DNA of 64,000 nucleotides from positions 83,500 through 147,499 of the forward strand of contig JAFVVQ010000014.1 of NCBI GenBank assembly GCA_017502085.1, in the 5' to 3' direction. Position 1 is the first letter of the stretch. Every line of letters begins with the position of its first letter. A model generated the notes under the pieces. That model had not been told where the DNA came from. It worked only from the letters and a program-made list of their open reading frames with translations, and searched no databases. The DNA is from Clostridia bacterium. Its GTDB lineage: Bacteria; Bacillota; Clostridia; Oscillospirales; Acutalibacteraceae. This document shows, piece by piece, positions 1 to 9,269 of this stretch. The position numbers and the translations under genes are program-made.

Positions 1-1
1 A

Positions 2-736
2 AACCCCGATACGGATAACAGCTTTCTGGAATCGTTCAGAGTGCTGCGCAACGTTTTCACCTCCTCACTGAAGGAAACTGACAAAGTCATTATGGCAACA
101 AGTTCTGTACCGGGCGAAGGCAAAACAACCGTTATCACAAACCTTGCACTATCACTTGCCGATTACGACAAAAAGATACTTCTGGTTGATGCGGATGTAC
201 GCCATCCGAGTATTTTCGAGCTTCTCGGAGTCGACCCGGAAACCCTTGATATAAGAGAAACCACCGGCGAATACAAAATCGCATATCTCTCCGATATGAA
301 GATTTCCGTTCTTATCCCTACGGTTGACGAAAGCAATTCCGAACAGTTCTTCAAAACCGAAAACATAAGAAAGACTCTCACGGAACTGAAAAAAAGATTC
401 GACTATATTCTCATTGACACGCCCCCTTGCGGTCTTATCTCCGATGCCATGTACATCGCTCAGTGTGCAGACGCCGCCATCTACATTGTTCATCAGGATG
501 CGGTCAGAGTTTCAAGAATCAAGAGCAGCCTCGATAACCTTATGTCAACGGATATCACCATTCTCGGTTGCGTACTGAACGGCACCGCAAAAGGTCTCTC
601 CGGCTACGGATACGGCTATGGCTACGGATACGGCTACGGATACGGATACGGTTACGGCTATGGTTACGGTAAGTACGGTTACGGCGAAAAATCCGTGAAA
701 AAACACAAAAGAAAAAAGAAAGACTCTCTTCAATAA
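2..736 (+). CDS. CpsD/CapB-like bacterial tyrosine kinase, 5' end outside window
   Basis: Autophosphorylating BY-kinase that controls polysaccharide polymerisation or export at the membrane together with a Wzc/CpsC-type adaptor. The frame is open to the first base of the window, and residues before the first Met (SFLESFRVLRN) match the family, so the real start lies upstream. Visible motifs are Walker A (SVPGEGKTT), Walker A' (ILLVDADVRHPS) and Walker B (YILIDTPP). The C-terminus carries a long run of Gly-Tyr dipeptides (about 600-690) and then a Lys-rich end; such Tyr clusters are the autophosphorylation sites in this family. It is the first visible gene of the polysaccharide locus, 30 bp before the next gene. 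The domain call is secure; the regulatory role is inferred from the family. Confidence 0.93.
   Translation, partial: NPDTDNSFLESFRVLRNVFTSSLKETDKVIMATSSVPGEGKTTVITNLALSLADYDKKILLVDADVRHPSIFELLGVDPETLDIRETTGEYKIAYLSDMKISVLIPTVDESNSEQFFKTENIRKTLTELKKRFDYILIDTPPCGLISDAMYIAQCADAAIYIVHQDAVRVSRIKSSLDNLMSTDITILGCVLNGTAKGLSGYGYGYGYGYGYGYGYGYGYGYGKYGYGEKSVKKHKRKKKDSLQ
600..690 (+). repeat. 6-bp tandem repeat coding for (Gly-Tyr)n
   Basis: Imperfect tandem hexamers of the form GGNTAY (GGATAC, GGCTAC, GGCTAT, GGTTAC) encode alternating Gly and Tyr at the end of the BY-kinase. The 6-bp unit lets copy number change without a frameshift, so the number of phosphorylatable tyrosines could vary between strains. 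Overlapping open frames on the minus strand here are a by-product of the repeat. Confidence 0.9.
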
Positions 737-766
737 ACACAAATTCTGAAAAAGGATCTGATCTGA

Positions 767-2734
767 ATGAAAATGCCGATCAAAAACAAAGGCAAATTTA
801 AAATCCGAATCGAAATGTGGCACATACTGTCGGCTATCCTCATCATCTTTGATATGATGGCCGTCAACTGCTCATATTTTCTTGCTTTGCTGATCAGATT
901 CGACGGTATTTTCTCCGCCATTCCGAAAGAATATCTGAATGCGTATATCAATTTCATCCCCATCAACTCTGCAATATGTCTCGTAATTTTCATTCTGCTG
1001 AAGCTTTACAGCACCCTCTGGAGATACGCAGGTATCACCGATATTATGCGTGCGGGTATCGGCAGTGCGGTTGTGTCTGTTATTCATATGATACTGATAA
1101 CCGTTCTTTTCCGCAGAATGCCTCTCTCCTATTACCTCTGGGGAGCCTGCTTTCAGTACCTTGTCATTATCTTCGTCAGACTCTCATACAGAATAGTTTC
1201 AACCCTTTTCAGCCATCGCAATCCGACCCAAAACTTCAAAAAAGTTATGATTATCGGCGCAGGAAGTGCGGGTCAGACGATTGCACGAGGAATTGAAAAA
1301 GACAGAAACACCGACGACAGAGTTGTTTGTATGATTGACGACAACTCCGCAAAATGGGGCAGATATATCGACAAAATCCCGATTGTCGGCGGCAGAGACG
1401 ATATTCTTTCTGCTGTTGAACAGTTTGAAATCAATAAAATTTATATCGCAATGCCGAGCGCCTCGAAAGAAGAAATCCGTGATATCATCACCATCTGCAG
1501 TGAATCCGACTGCATAATAAAACATCTGCCCGACTTTTATCAGTACGTTAACGGCGAAATCTCCGTCGGTGCAATGAAAGACGTTTCGGTTGAAGACCTC
1601 CTCGGCAGAGAACCCGTCAACACCGACCTTCACGAAGCATTCAACCTCATCTACCGCAAAACGATTCTCGTTACGGGCGGCGGCGGTTCGATCGGCAGTG
1701 AGCTTTGCCGTCAGATTGCGGCTCATCAGCCCGAACGCCTGATTATCTTCGATATATACGAAAACAACGCTTATAACATCCAGCAGGAGCTGAAAGATAA
1801 ACATCCCGACCTGAAGCTTGACGTTCTTATCGGTTCGGTCAGGGATTCCAGAAGACTTGAACAGATCTTTTCAAAATACAAACCCGATATTGTTTACCAC
1901 GCGGCGGCTCACAAGCACGTTCCGCTTATGGAGGACAGTCCCTGCGAATCAATCAAAAACAACGTAATCGGCACATACAAGACGGCATATGCCGCAATGA
2001 TACATAACTGCGAAAAATTCGTTCTCATCAGTACCGATAAGGCAGTTAATCCGACGAACATTATGGGCGCAAGTAAACGCCTTTGCGAAATGATAATCCA
2101 ATCCTTTGACAGAAACATCAAGGAACACAACGAAAGTTCGCTTCACAGAATGTTCACCCACAGCGAAACCGTCGGCAACGCTCATACCGACACAGTACCG
2201 GAAAACATCAGAACGGAATTTGTTGCCGTCAGATTCGGTAACGTTCTCGGCTCAAACGGTTCGGTTGTTCCTCTTTTCAAAAAACAGATTGAAAACGGCG
2301 GTCCCGTCACCGTCACTCATCCCGATATCATCAGATACTTTATGACCATACCCGAGGCGGTTTCACTCGTTCTTCTTGCCGGTACATACGCAAAAGGCGG
2401 CGAAATATTCGTTCTCGATATGGGCTCTCCCGTCAAGATTGACACCCTTGCAAGAAACCTCATCAAGCTTTCGGGTCTCAAACCCGACGTCGATATCAAA
2501 ATTCAGTATACAGGCTTAAGACCGGGCGAAAAACTGTTTGAAGAAAAGCTGATGGAAGAAGAAGGTCTGAAAACCACTCCCAACAAACTTATCCATATCG
2601 GCAATCCCATCAGATTTGATACAGCTCTTTTCAGCAAACAGCTTGATGAACTTATGCTTGCCGCTTATGAAAACAGTGACGATATCATTGATATGGTCAA
2701 GGAAATCGTTCCCACATTCAAACACAATAATTAA
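767..2734 (+). CDS. UDP-GlcNAc 4,6-dehydratase, membrane-bound PglF/CapD type
   Basis: Large membrane-anchored SDR that converts UDP-GlcNAc to the 4-keto-6-deoxy sugar, the first step to 2,4-diamino-2,4,6-trideoxy sugars. Residues 17-145 hold about four membrane segments. A first Rossmann motif (GAGSAGQ) lies near 164-170 and the catalytic SDR domain begins at LVTGGGGSIGSE (about 301-312). The family's TDKAVNPTNIMGASK block is at 423-437. The 655-residue length is in the usual range. Residues about 449-481 (DRNIKEHNES... to ...VPENIRTE) form an insertion of roughly 25-30 residues before FVAVRFGNVLGS that ordinary homologues lack. AAAGGA precedes the ATG. The aminotransferase gene follows after 19 bp, which supports a bacillosamine or AAT-sugar pathway. 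Confidence 0.92.
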   Translation: MKMPIKNKGKFKIRIEMWHILSAILIIFDMMAVNCSYFLALLIRFDGIFSAIPKEYLNAYINFIPINSAICLVIFILLKLYSTLWRYAGITDIMRAGIGSAVVSVIHMILITVLFRRMPLSYYLWGACFQYLVIIFVRLSYRIVSTLFSHRNPTQNFKKVMIIGAGSAGQTIARGIEKDRNTDDRVVCMIDDNSAKWGRYIDKIPIVGGRDDILSAVEQFEINKIYIAMPSASKEEIRDIITICSESDCIIKHLPDFYQYVNGEISVGAMKDVSVEDLLGREPVNTDLHEAFNLIYRKTILVTGGGGSIGSELCRQIAAHQPERLIIFDIYENNAYNIQQELKDKHPDLKLDVLIGSVRDSRRLEQIFSKYKPDIVYHAAAHKHVPLMEDSPCESIKNNVIGTYKTAYAAMIHNCEKFVLISTDKAVNPTNIMGASKRLCEMIIQSFDRNIKEHNESSLHRMFTHSETVGNAHTDTVPENIRTEFVAVRFGNVLGSNGSVVPLFKKQIENGGPVTVTHPDIIRYFMTIPEAVSLVLLAGTYAKGGEIFVLDMGSPVKIDTLARNLIKLSGLKPDVDIKIQYTGLRPGEKLFEEKLMEEEGLKTTPNKLIHIGNPIRFDTALFSKQLDELMLAAYENSDDIIDMVKEIVPTFKHNN

Positions 2735-2753
2735 AGCGAAAAGAGGATGACTT

Positions 2754-3968
2754 ATGGCAAACATTCCGTTCAGCCCTCCCGACATAACCGAAGCGGAAAT
2801 CAACGAGGTTTGTGAAGCACTTCGTTCAGGATGGATTACAACAGGTCCGAGAACAAAGGATTTTGAACGCAGACTCGCCGCTTATTGCGGCACGGATAAG
2901 GTTGTGTGCCTAAACTCCGCAACTGCGGCACTCGAACTGAATCTCCGTGTTCTCGGTATCGGAGAAGGCGACGAGGTCATCGTTCCCGCATATACATATA
3001 CCGCATCCGCTTCGGCGGCAATCCATACGGGCGCAAAGGTCATTTTCATCGACAGTCAGCCCGATTCATTTGAGATGGATTACGACCTGATGGAAGCGGC
3101 AATCAATGAAAAAACAAAAGCAATTATTCCCGTTGACCTTGCGGGTATCATCTGCGACTATGACAGAATCTTTGAAGCGGTTGAAAGAAAGAAGAATATC
3201 TTCTTCCCCGCAAACGAAATTCAGAAACCAATCGGCAGAGTTGCCGTGTGTGCAGACTGCGCTCACGCACTCGGTGCAACGAGAAACGGTCTGAATGCGG
3301 GTCAGATAGCTGATTTCACTTCATTCTCTTTCCACGCCGTCAAGAATCTGACTACCGCCGAGGGCGGCGCCGCAACGTGGAGAACAATCGACGGCATTGA
3401 CAACGATGAGCTTTACAAACAATATATGCTTTTCAGCCTTCACGGTCAGTCAAAGGATGCTCTGGCAAAAACAAAGGCTGGTGCCTGGGAATACGATATC
3501 GTCGGTCCGTGGTACAAATGCAATATGACCGATATAACCGCTGCAATCGGAACCGTTCAGCTTGAGAGATACCCCTCTCTGATGGAAAGACGAAAAGAGA
3601 TTATCGGCAGATACGATGCGATGTGCGATTCTCTCGGCATCCTCCGTCTCGAGCATTACGGTGAAAATCATTCGGGATCGGGTCACCTTTATATCACGAG
3701 AATACCCGATGCATCCGAAGAAACAAGAAACGCAATTATCACTGAAATGGCTGAAAACGGTATTGCCTGCAACGTTCATTATAAGCCTCTGCCGATGATG
3801 ACGGCATATAAAAACCTCGGCTTCGACATTGCGGATTATCCGAATGCATATGCATTTTTCAGAAATGAAATCACGCTTCCGCTTCACACGAAGCTGACAG
3901 ACGGTGACGTTGAGCGTGTTATTTCGGAATACTCACGTATTGTCGAAAAATATATGAGGAGGGAATAA
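2754..3968 (+). CDS. DegT/DnrJ/EryC1 aminotransferase (PglE-like)
   Basis: PLP-dependent sugar aminotransferase of 404 residues, expected to aminate C4 of the 4-keto sugar made by the preceding dehydratase. The N-terminus (IPFSPPDITEAEINEV, then ALRSGWITTGPRTKDFE) is typical of the family. The PLP-binding lysine is in FSFHAVKNLTTAEGG (about residue 197). The start is ATG behind AAGAGGA. The sugar transferase begins 2 bp after the stop, so translation is probably coupled. No PglD-type N-acetyltransferase is adjacent, so the product may keep a free 4-amino group; this is an inference from gene absence within the window only. Confidence 0.92.
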   Translation: MANIPFSPPDITEAEINEVCEALRSGWITTGPRTKDFERRLAAYCGTDKVVCLNSATAALELNLRVLGIGEGDEVIVPAYTYTASASAAIHTGAKVIFIDSQPDSFEMDYDLMEAAINEKTKAIIPVDLAGIICDYDRIFEAVERKKNIFFPANEIQKPIGRVAVCADCAHALGATRNGLNAGQIADFTSFSFHAVKNLTTAEGGAATWRTIDGIDNDELYKQYMLFSLHGQSKDALAKTKAGAWEYDIVGPWYKCNMTDITAAIGTVQLERYPSLMERRKEIIGRYDAMCDSLGILRLEHYGENHSGSGHLYITRIPDASEETRNAIITEMAENGIACNVHYKPLPMMTAYKNLGFDIADYPNAYAFFRNEITLPLHTKLTDGDVERVISEYSRIVEKYMRRE

Positions 3969-3970
3969 AA

Positions 3971-4654
3971 ATGCTTCTTAAGAAATGGGAAGACCTCCCG
4001 TCAGAAATGCAGACCCACGAGGTCAGAGAATACTATGATATACTGGAAAAAAAGCGTTTTTCTTTGTTTCTGAAACGTGCGTTTGACATTTTCGTTTCGT
4101 CTGTGGCACTTCTGGTGCTTTCCCCAGTTTTTCTCATCCTCGCCATCGCTATCAAAGCAGACTCAAAAGGTCCCGTATTCTACAGACAGACAAGAGTCAC
4201 ACGATACGGCAAGGAATTCAGGATTTTTAAATTCCGTTCAATGGTCACCGATGCAGACAAAGGCTCTCTCCTGACCGTCGGCGGTGACTCGAGAATCACA
4301 AAAACAGGCAGATTCATCCGCAAATACAAGCTCGATGAACTCAGTCAGCTTATCGACGTTTTCAGAGGCACGATGACGTTCGTGGGCACAAGACCCGAAG
4401 TTCCGAAATACGTTGCGAAATATACTCCCGAAATGCTCGCAACACTTCTTCTCCCCGCAGGTATAACTTCCGAAGCAAGTGTTTATTATAAAGACGAAAA
4501 CGACCTTCTCGACGCTTCCGATGACGTTGAAAAAACCTATACCGAAGTTGTTCTGCCCGACAAGATGAAATATAATCTTGCCGCTATCAGAAAATTCAAC
4601 TTCTTTTACGATATCAAAATAATGATACTTACCGCTCTCGCAATTTTCCGATAA
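3971..4654 (+). CDS. Initiating sugar-phosphate transferase (PglC/WcaJ C-terminal type)
   Basis: Polyprenyl-phosphate sugar-1-phosphate transferase that loads the first sugar onto undecaprenyl phosphate at the inner face of the membrane. It is a 227-residue protein containing only the catalytic half of the family, like PglC, rather than the five-membrane-segment WbaP form. A single hydrophobic hairpin (about 36-58) follows KRAFDIFVS. Conserved blocks are FKFRSMVTDAD, KYKLDELSQLIDVFRGTM and FVGTRPEVPKYV. It lies between the aminotransferase and a PglA-like transferase, which suggests that the 4-amino or bacillosamine-type sugar is the starting residue. Confidence 0.93.
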   Translation: MLLKKWEDLPSEMQTHEVREYYDILEKKRFSLFLKRAFDIFVSSVALLVLSPVFLILAIAIKADSKGPVFYRQTRVTRYGKEFRIFKFRSMVTDADKGSLLTVGGDSRITKTGRFIRKYKLDELSQLIDVFRGTMTFVGTRPEVPKYVAKYTPEMLATLLLPAGITSEASVYYKDENDLLDASDDVEKTYTEVVLPDKMKYNLAAIRKFNFFYDIKIMILTALAIFR

Positions 4655-4672
4655 CAATTACGGAGTGATAAA

Positions 4673-5812
4673 ATGAAGAATAAAAATGAAAAAAAACTTG
4701 TTGTGCTTCTGACAAACAATGACGATGATATTTACTGTTTCCGCAAAGAGCTTATAGAAGAAATAATCAATGCAGGTTATGAAATGCTCATTTCCTGCCC
4801 CGACGGCAACAAATTCCAATTAATGAAACACATTGAATACCGATACGACAACCCCGTTATTGACAGACGCGGCACAAACGTTTTTGCGGATTCGAAGCTG
4901 TTCATTCACTATTTCAATCTGCTTCGGAAAACAAAGCCGTCTGTTGCACTGACCTACACCGCAAAGCCCAACGTTTACGCAGGTATTGCCGCTTATCTTC
5001 TCGGAATCCCCGTTATAAGCAACGTCACGGGTTTCGGAAGCGTGCTGAAGGAAGGCGGTCTGATTCAGAAACTGGTTATGGGTCTTTTCAGATTTTCTTT
5101 CCGCCGCTCAGCGTGCGTAATGTTCCAGAATTCAACGAATATGAAACTGGCTGAAGAAACGGGTATGGTCAAGGGCGAGCATATGCTTATCCCCGGCTCA
5201 GGTGTCAACACCGATCGCTATCCCCTGCTCGATTATCCCGATGGCGGTAACGGAAATGACGGCGCAAAAATAGTATTTAACTATATCGGCAGAATCCTTC
5301 ACGATAAAGGCGTTGACGATTATATCGAAGCCGCAAAAAGAATCAAAGCCGATTATCCGAACACCGAATTCAATATGCTGGGCTTTATCGAGCCGACCGA
5401 AATGCACTATGAAAAGCTGCTTTCGGAACTTGAAAAAGACGGCATTATCAGATACAGAGGCAGTCAGGAGGACATCAAGCCCTTCATTGCCGCCTCTCAC
5501 GCAACGATTCATCCGTCTACCTACGGAGAAGGTATGAGCAATGTTTTGCTTGAAAGCGCATCAAGCGGCAGACCCGTTATTTCAACGGACAACCCCGGCT
5601 GTATGGAAACGTTCATTGACGGCGAGACGGGATTCCTCTATCACGGCGGTGACGTTGATGCTCTTTGCGGATGCATAAGAAAATTCCTTGCTCTTCCGAA
5701 TCCCGAGAGAAAAGCAATGGGCGAAAAAGGCAGGGAATATATCAAAGAAAATTTCTCACGCAAAAAGGTTACAGACGCATATCTTGAAAAAATCAACAGC
5801 TTGTGCAGATAA
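4673..5812 (+). CDS. GT4 glycosyltransferase, PglA-like
   Basis: Cytoplasmic retaining GT-B glycosyltransferase of 379 residues, expected to add the second sugar to the undecaprenyl-linked primer. The N-terminal acceptor domain contains TYTAKPNVYAGIAAYLLG and ISNVTGFGSV, typical of PglA/CapM-like enzymes. The C-terminal nucleotide-sugar domain has FNYIGRILHDKGVDDYIEAA and HPSTYGEGMSNVLLESAS, where the EX7E glutamates lie. GGAG precedes the ATG. The donor cannot be read from sequence; PglA itself uses UDP-GalNAc, which would fit the TviB/TviC genes next door. Confidence 0.9.
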   Translation: MKNKNEKKLVVLLTNNDDDIYCFRKELIEEIINAGYEMLISCPDGNKFQLMKHIEYRYDNPVIDRRGTNVFADSKLFIHYFNLLRKTKPSVALTYTAKPNVYAGIAAYLLGIPVISNVTGFGSVLKEGGLIQKLVMGLFRFSFRRSACVMFQNSTNMKLAEETGMVKGEHMLIPGSGVNTDRYPLLDYPDGGNGNDGAKIVFNYIGRILHDKGVDDYIEAAKRIKADYPNTEFNMLGFIEPTEMHYEKLLSELEKDGIIRYRGSQEDIKPFIAASHATIHPSTYGEGMSNVLLESASSGRPVISTDNPGCMETFIDGETGFLYHGGDVDALCGCIRKFLALPNPERKAMGEKGREYIKENFSRKKVTDAYLEKINSLCR

Positions 5813-5825
5813 GGAAGGAAAAATT

Positions 5826-7151
5826 ATGTTTACAAATCTCTATGAAAAAATCCTTGCAAAAGAAGAAAAAATTTCACTCGTCGGTCTCGGCTACGTCGGT
5901 ATGCCCATTGCGGTTGCATTCGCAAAAAAGGTTGACGTTATCGGCTATGACCTCAACGCCAAGAAAATCGAGCTTTACAAAAGCGGAATCGACCCCACCC
6001 TTGAAGTCGGTGACGAAGCTATCAGAAACACAACTGTTGAATTCACCTCCGACGAAACAAAACTCCGTGAGGCTAAATTCCACATCGTTGCCGTACCCAC
6101 TCCCGTTAACGATGACCACACGCCCGACCTGACACCCGTTGAAGGTGCAAGCCGTATTCTCGGCAGAAACCTCACCAAAGGCTCGGTTGTTGTTTTCGAA
6201 TCAACGGTTTATCCCGGTGTTACGGAAGACGTCTGCATTCCCATTCTTGAAGCTGAATCGGGTCTCAAGTGCGGCGTTGACTTCAAAATCGGTTATTCAC
6301 CCGAAAGAATCAATCCCGGCGACAAGGTTCACAGACTCGAAACAATCGTTAAGATCGTTTCAGGTATGGATGCTGAAACTCTCGACGTTGTTGCAAAGGT
6401 TTATGAACTCGTTGTTGAAGCGGGTGTTCACCGCGCCGAAAGCATCAAGGTTGCAGAAGCCGCAAAGGTTATCGAAAACAGCCAGAGAGACATCAACATC
6501 GCTTTTATGAATGAGCTTTCAATCATCTTCAACAAGATGGGTATTGATACAAAGGCTGTTCTTGAAGCCGCAGGCACAAAGTGGAATTTCCTCAAATTCT
6601 TCCCCGGTCTCGTCGGCGGTCACTGCATCGGTGTTGACCCCTATTATCTCACCTACAAGGCTGAAATGCTCGGTTATCACAGTCAGGTAATCCTTGCGGG
6701 CAGACGAATCAACGACGATATGGGCAAATACGTTGCTGAAAACGTTGTCAAAAAGCTCATTGCATCGGGCAAGAACGTCAGAGATGCCAAGGTTGCCATC
6801 CTCGGTTTCACCTTCAAAGAAAACTGCCCCGACACAAGAAATACAAGAGTTATCGACATAATGAACGAACTTTCAGAATACGGCATCACACCCGTAGTCG
6901 CCGACCCCGTTGCCGATGCTGACGAAGGCAAGCAGCACTACGGCATCGAATTCATTGACATAAGCACCGTCAAGGATATGGATGCGGTTATCATCGCCGT
7001 CGGTCACACTGAATTCATGAGCCTTTCAATGAACGATATCGATTCAATGTTTGCCGAAGGAGATAACGGCAGTAAGGTTCTCATTGACGTCAAGGGTGTT
7101 CTCAACCGTAAGGAATATGAAAACGCAGGTTACTTATACTGGAGGCTGTAA
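5826..7151 (+). CDS. UDP-N-acetylhexosamine 6-dehydrogenase (TviB/WbpO type)
   Basis: NAD-dependent dehydrogenase of 441 residues that oxidises C6 of UDP-GlcNAc or UDP-GalNAc to the uronic acid, as in Vi antigen synthesis. Features are the N-terminal GLGYVGMPIAVAFA fold (20-33), the substrate region with YSPERINPGD, and the active-site cysteine in GGHCIGVDPYYLTYKAE (Cys about 267), which separates this branch from UDP-glucose dehydrogenases. The frame is open further upstream, but ATG 5826 sits behind AAGGAAGG and gives the family N-terminus. It precedes the matching C4-epimerase by 1 bp. Confidence 0.93.
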   Translation: MFTNLYEKILAKEEKISLVGLGYVGMPIAVAFAKKVDVIGYDLNAKKIELYKSGIDPTLEVGDEAIRNTTVEFTSDETKLREAKFHIVAVPTPVNDDHTPDLTPVEGASRILGRNLTKGSVVVFESTVYPGVTEDVCIPILEAESGLKCGVDFKIGYSPERINPGDKVHRLETIVKIVSGMDAETLDVVAKVYELVVEAGVHRAESIKVAEAAKVIENSQRDINIAFMNELSIIFNKMGIDTKAVLEAAGTKWNFLKFFPGLVGGHCIGVDPYYLTYKAEMLGYHSQVILAGRRINDDMGKYVAENVVKKLIASGKNVRDAKVAILGFTFKENCPDTRNTRVIDIMNELSEYGITPVVADPVADADEGKQHYGIEFIDISTVKDMDAVIIAVGHTEFMSLSMNDIDSMFAEGDNGSKVLIDVKGVLNRKEYENAGYLYWRL

Positions 7152-7152
7152 G

Positions 7153-8127
7153 ATGGGATACAAACATCTGAAATTCCCCGAAAATTCGCTCTTTCTCGTA
7201 ACGGGCGGTGCGGGATTCATCGGCTCAAACCTCTGTGAAACCATTCTTTCAATGGGTTACAGAGTGCGCTGTCTCGACGACTTGTCAACAGGCAAACAGA
7301 AAAACGTTGACCTTTTCATTGATAACCCGAACTATGAGTTCATCAAGGGCGATATCAAGGATCTTGATACTTGCATAAAAGCTTGTGAGGGCGTTGATTA
7401 CGTGCTCAATCAGGCGGCTTGGGGAAGCGTTCCCAGAAGCATTGAAATGCCTCTTTTCTACTGCGCAAACAACATCAGCGGTACACTTAATATGCTTGAA
7501 GCGGCAAGACAGAACGGAGTCAAGAAATTCGTTTATGCTTCATCTTCATCCGTCTACGGCGATGAACCGAATCTGCCAAAAACCGAAGGCAGAGAGGGCA
7601 ACCTCCTCTCCCCCTACGCACTGACAAAAATGTGCGACGAGGAATGGGCAAAGCAGTATACGAAACATTACGGTCTCGATACCTACGGAATGCGTTATTT
7701 CAACGTTTTCGGCAGAAGACAGGATCCCGACGGTGCATATGCGGCGGTTATCCCGAAATTCATCAAGCTCCTTCTCAACGGCGAGACTCCCACAATCAAC
7801 GGAGATGGCAGACAGAGCCGTGATTTCACATATATCGAAAACGTTATTGAGGCCAACCTCAGGGCTTGTCTTGCACCCCACGAAGCGGCGGGCGAAGCAT
7901 TTAACATCGCTTACGTCGGCAGAGAATATCTGATTGATATCTATTACGGTCTGACAAAGGCCCTCGGTGTTGATACCGAGCCGAATTTCGGTCCCGACAG
8001 AGCGGGAGATATCAAGCACAGCAATGCAGATATTTCCAAGGCAAAAAAACTCCTCGGCTACGACCCCGACTGGAGCTTCGAAAGAGGCATCGAAGCCGCT
8101 ATCGAATGGTATAAGGAAAACTTATGA
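7153..8127 (+). CDS. UDP-N-acetylhexosamine(uronate) C4-epimerase (TviC/WbpP type)
   Basis: NAD-dependent extended SDR of 324 residues. It has GGAGFIGSNLCE near the N-terminus, the [15 protein letters not shown] block, and YALTKMCDE with the catalytic Tyr and Lys. The SRDFTYIENVIEANL motif is shared with WbpP/TviC. Paired with the TviB-like dehydrogenase it should yield UDP-GalNAcA or the GlcNAcA form. The start ATG 7153 follows GGAGG in the end of the upstream gene; a longer open frame upstream is not used. The stop overlaps the next start in ATGA. Confidence 0.92.
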   Translation: MGYKHLKFPENSLFLVTGGAGFIGSNLCETILSMGYRVRCLDDLSTGKQKNVDLFIDNPNYEFIKGDIKDLDTCIKACEGVDYVLNQAAWGSVPRSIEMPLFYCANNISGTLNMLEAARQNGVKKFVYASSSSVYGDEPNLPKTEGREGNLLSPYALTKMCDEEWAKQYTKHYGLDTYGMRYFNVFGRRQDPDGAYAAVIPKFIKLLLNGETPTINGDGRQSRDFTYIENVIEANLRACLAPHEAAGEAFNIAYVGREYLIDIYYGLTKALGVDTEPNFGPDRAGDIKHSNADISKAKKLLGYDPDWSFERGIEAAIEWYKENL

Positions 8128-9251
8128 GCAAGGGTACTGTAATTTATTACGGCGGATTTGTTCTGCCTGATAAGAATGCCGCAGCAAACAGAGTTGTTTC
8201 AAACGGCAAACTATTCGCATCGCTCGGATATGACACCGTTTTTATCGGTGCTTCAGCTTCCGAAGATTCATTTGTCGGTCTTCGCAAGGTCGGTGACAGA
8301 GACGGAATGTTTGAATTTGCTCACCCTCAATCAACGTCTCAGTGGCTTAAACATATGACGAGCGTTGAGCATATCCAAACCGTTATGAAAAATCATTCCG
8401 ACGTGAAGAAAATTATTCTTTATAACGTTCCGATGCTCACTCTCCTCAAGGCGAAGGCAGTATTCTCAAAGAAGAATATCGATGTCTGTTATGACTGCAC
8501 CGAGTGGACAAAGGATACTGACGGTTCGTTTGCAAAAAGAGTTTTCAAGTCGTTCGACGAAATTCTTATCCGCAATTTTGCACATAAGGTTGCCGATTCG
8601 ATGATTGTCATCAGCCGTATGATGGAAAAGAAATACAGAAAAGCAAAAAATCTCCTGCTTCTGCCTCCTCTGGTTGATATAAACGATGCCGTCTGGCATC
8701 AGGACGCAACGCATACCGACGGTATTTTTGAATTCTGTTTTGCGGGAATTCCCGACGGCAACAAAGAAAGCCTCGACAAGGTTGCCGAAGCATTCGCAAT
8801 GACGGATAACAACAGTTTCCGACTTAAAATAATCGGCATCACCGAGGAGGATTACAGACGGATTTATCCCGACTGCCACATCGGCGAAGACGCTATGAAA
8901 AGAATCTCTTTTCTCGGCAGAGTCTCTCACGCCGAGGTCATCCGCCACATTCTGGGATGCGACTGCTATATTTTCATCCGACGCTCCGACAGAAGAAACA
9001 ATGCGGGCTTTCCGACCAAATTTGCCGAAAGTTACACCTGTGCGGTGCCGATAATCACAACCGATGTCAGCGACGTCGGTGAATATATTAAAAACAGCGG
9101 AAGAGGAATTCTCCTCAACGATTTATCCGCTGACAAAATTGCCCGGGCTATGCTCATACAGTCCGAAAAAAAATGCATTGCCGCTTCACCCGACACTGCA
9201 TTTCACTACGAAACATACATTTCTTCCGCCGAAGAATGGATGAAACAATAA
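8124..9251 (+). CDS. GT-B (GT4-like) glycosyltransferase
   Basis: A 375-residue GT-B fold glycosyltransferase, probably cytoplasmic. The N-terminus (GTVIYYGGFVLPDKNAAANR) and the C-terminal region around FPTKFAESYTCAVPIITTDVSDVGEYI fit GT4 enzymes, although the EX7E motif is less clear than in its neighbours. Its start overlaps the epimerase stop by 4 bp (ATGA), so translational coupling is likely. Donor and linkage are unknown. Confidence 0.8.
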   Translation: MSKGTVIYYGGFVLPDKNAAANRVVSNGKLFASLGYDTVFIGASASEDSFVGLRKVGDRDGMFEFAHPQSTSQWLKHMTSVEHIQTVMKNHSDVKKIILYNVPMLTLLKAKAVFSKKNIDVCYDCTEWTKDTDGSFAKRVFKSFDEILIRNFAHKVADSMIVISRMMEKKYRKAKNLLLLPPLVDINDAVWHQDATHTDGIFEFCFAGIPDGNKESLDKVAEAFAMTDNNSFRLKIIGITEEDYRRIYPDCHIGEDAMKRISFLGRVSHAEVIRHILGCDCYIFIRRSDRRNNAGFPTKFAESYTCAVPIITTDVSDVGEYIKNSGRGILLNDLSADKIARAMLIQSEKKCIAASPDTAFHYETYISSAEEWMKQ

Positions 9252-9269
9252 ATTGAAAGGGAGGTCAAT

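Noticed and set aside
545-823. Minus-strand open frames opposite the Gly-Tyr tail
   Set aside because: Antisense of the hexameric repeat and of a well-supported kinase gene.
5688-5825. Upstream extension of the TviB-like dehydrogenase
   Set aside because: It overlaps the previous glycosyltransferase, and ATG 5826 has a good ribosome site and gives the normal N-terminus.
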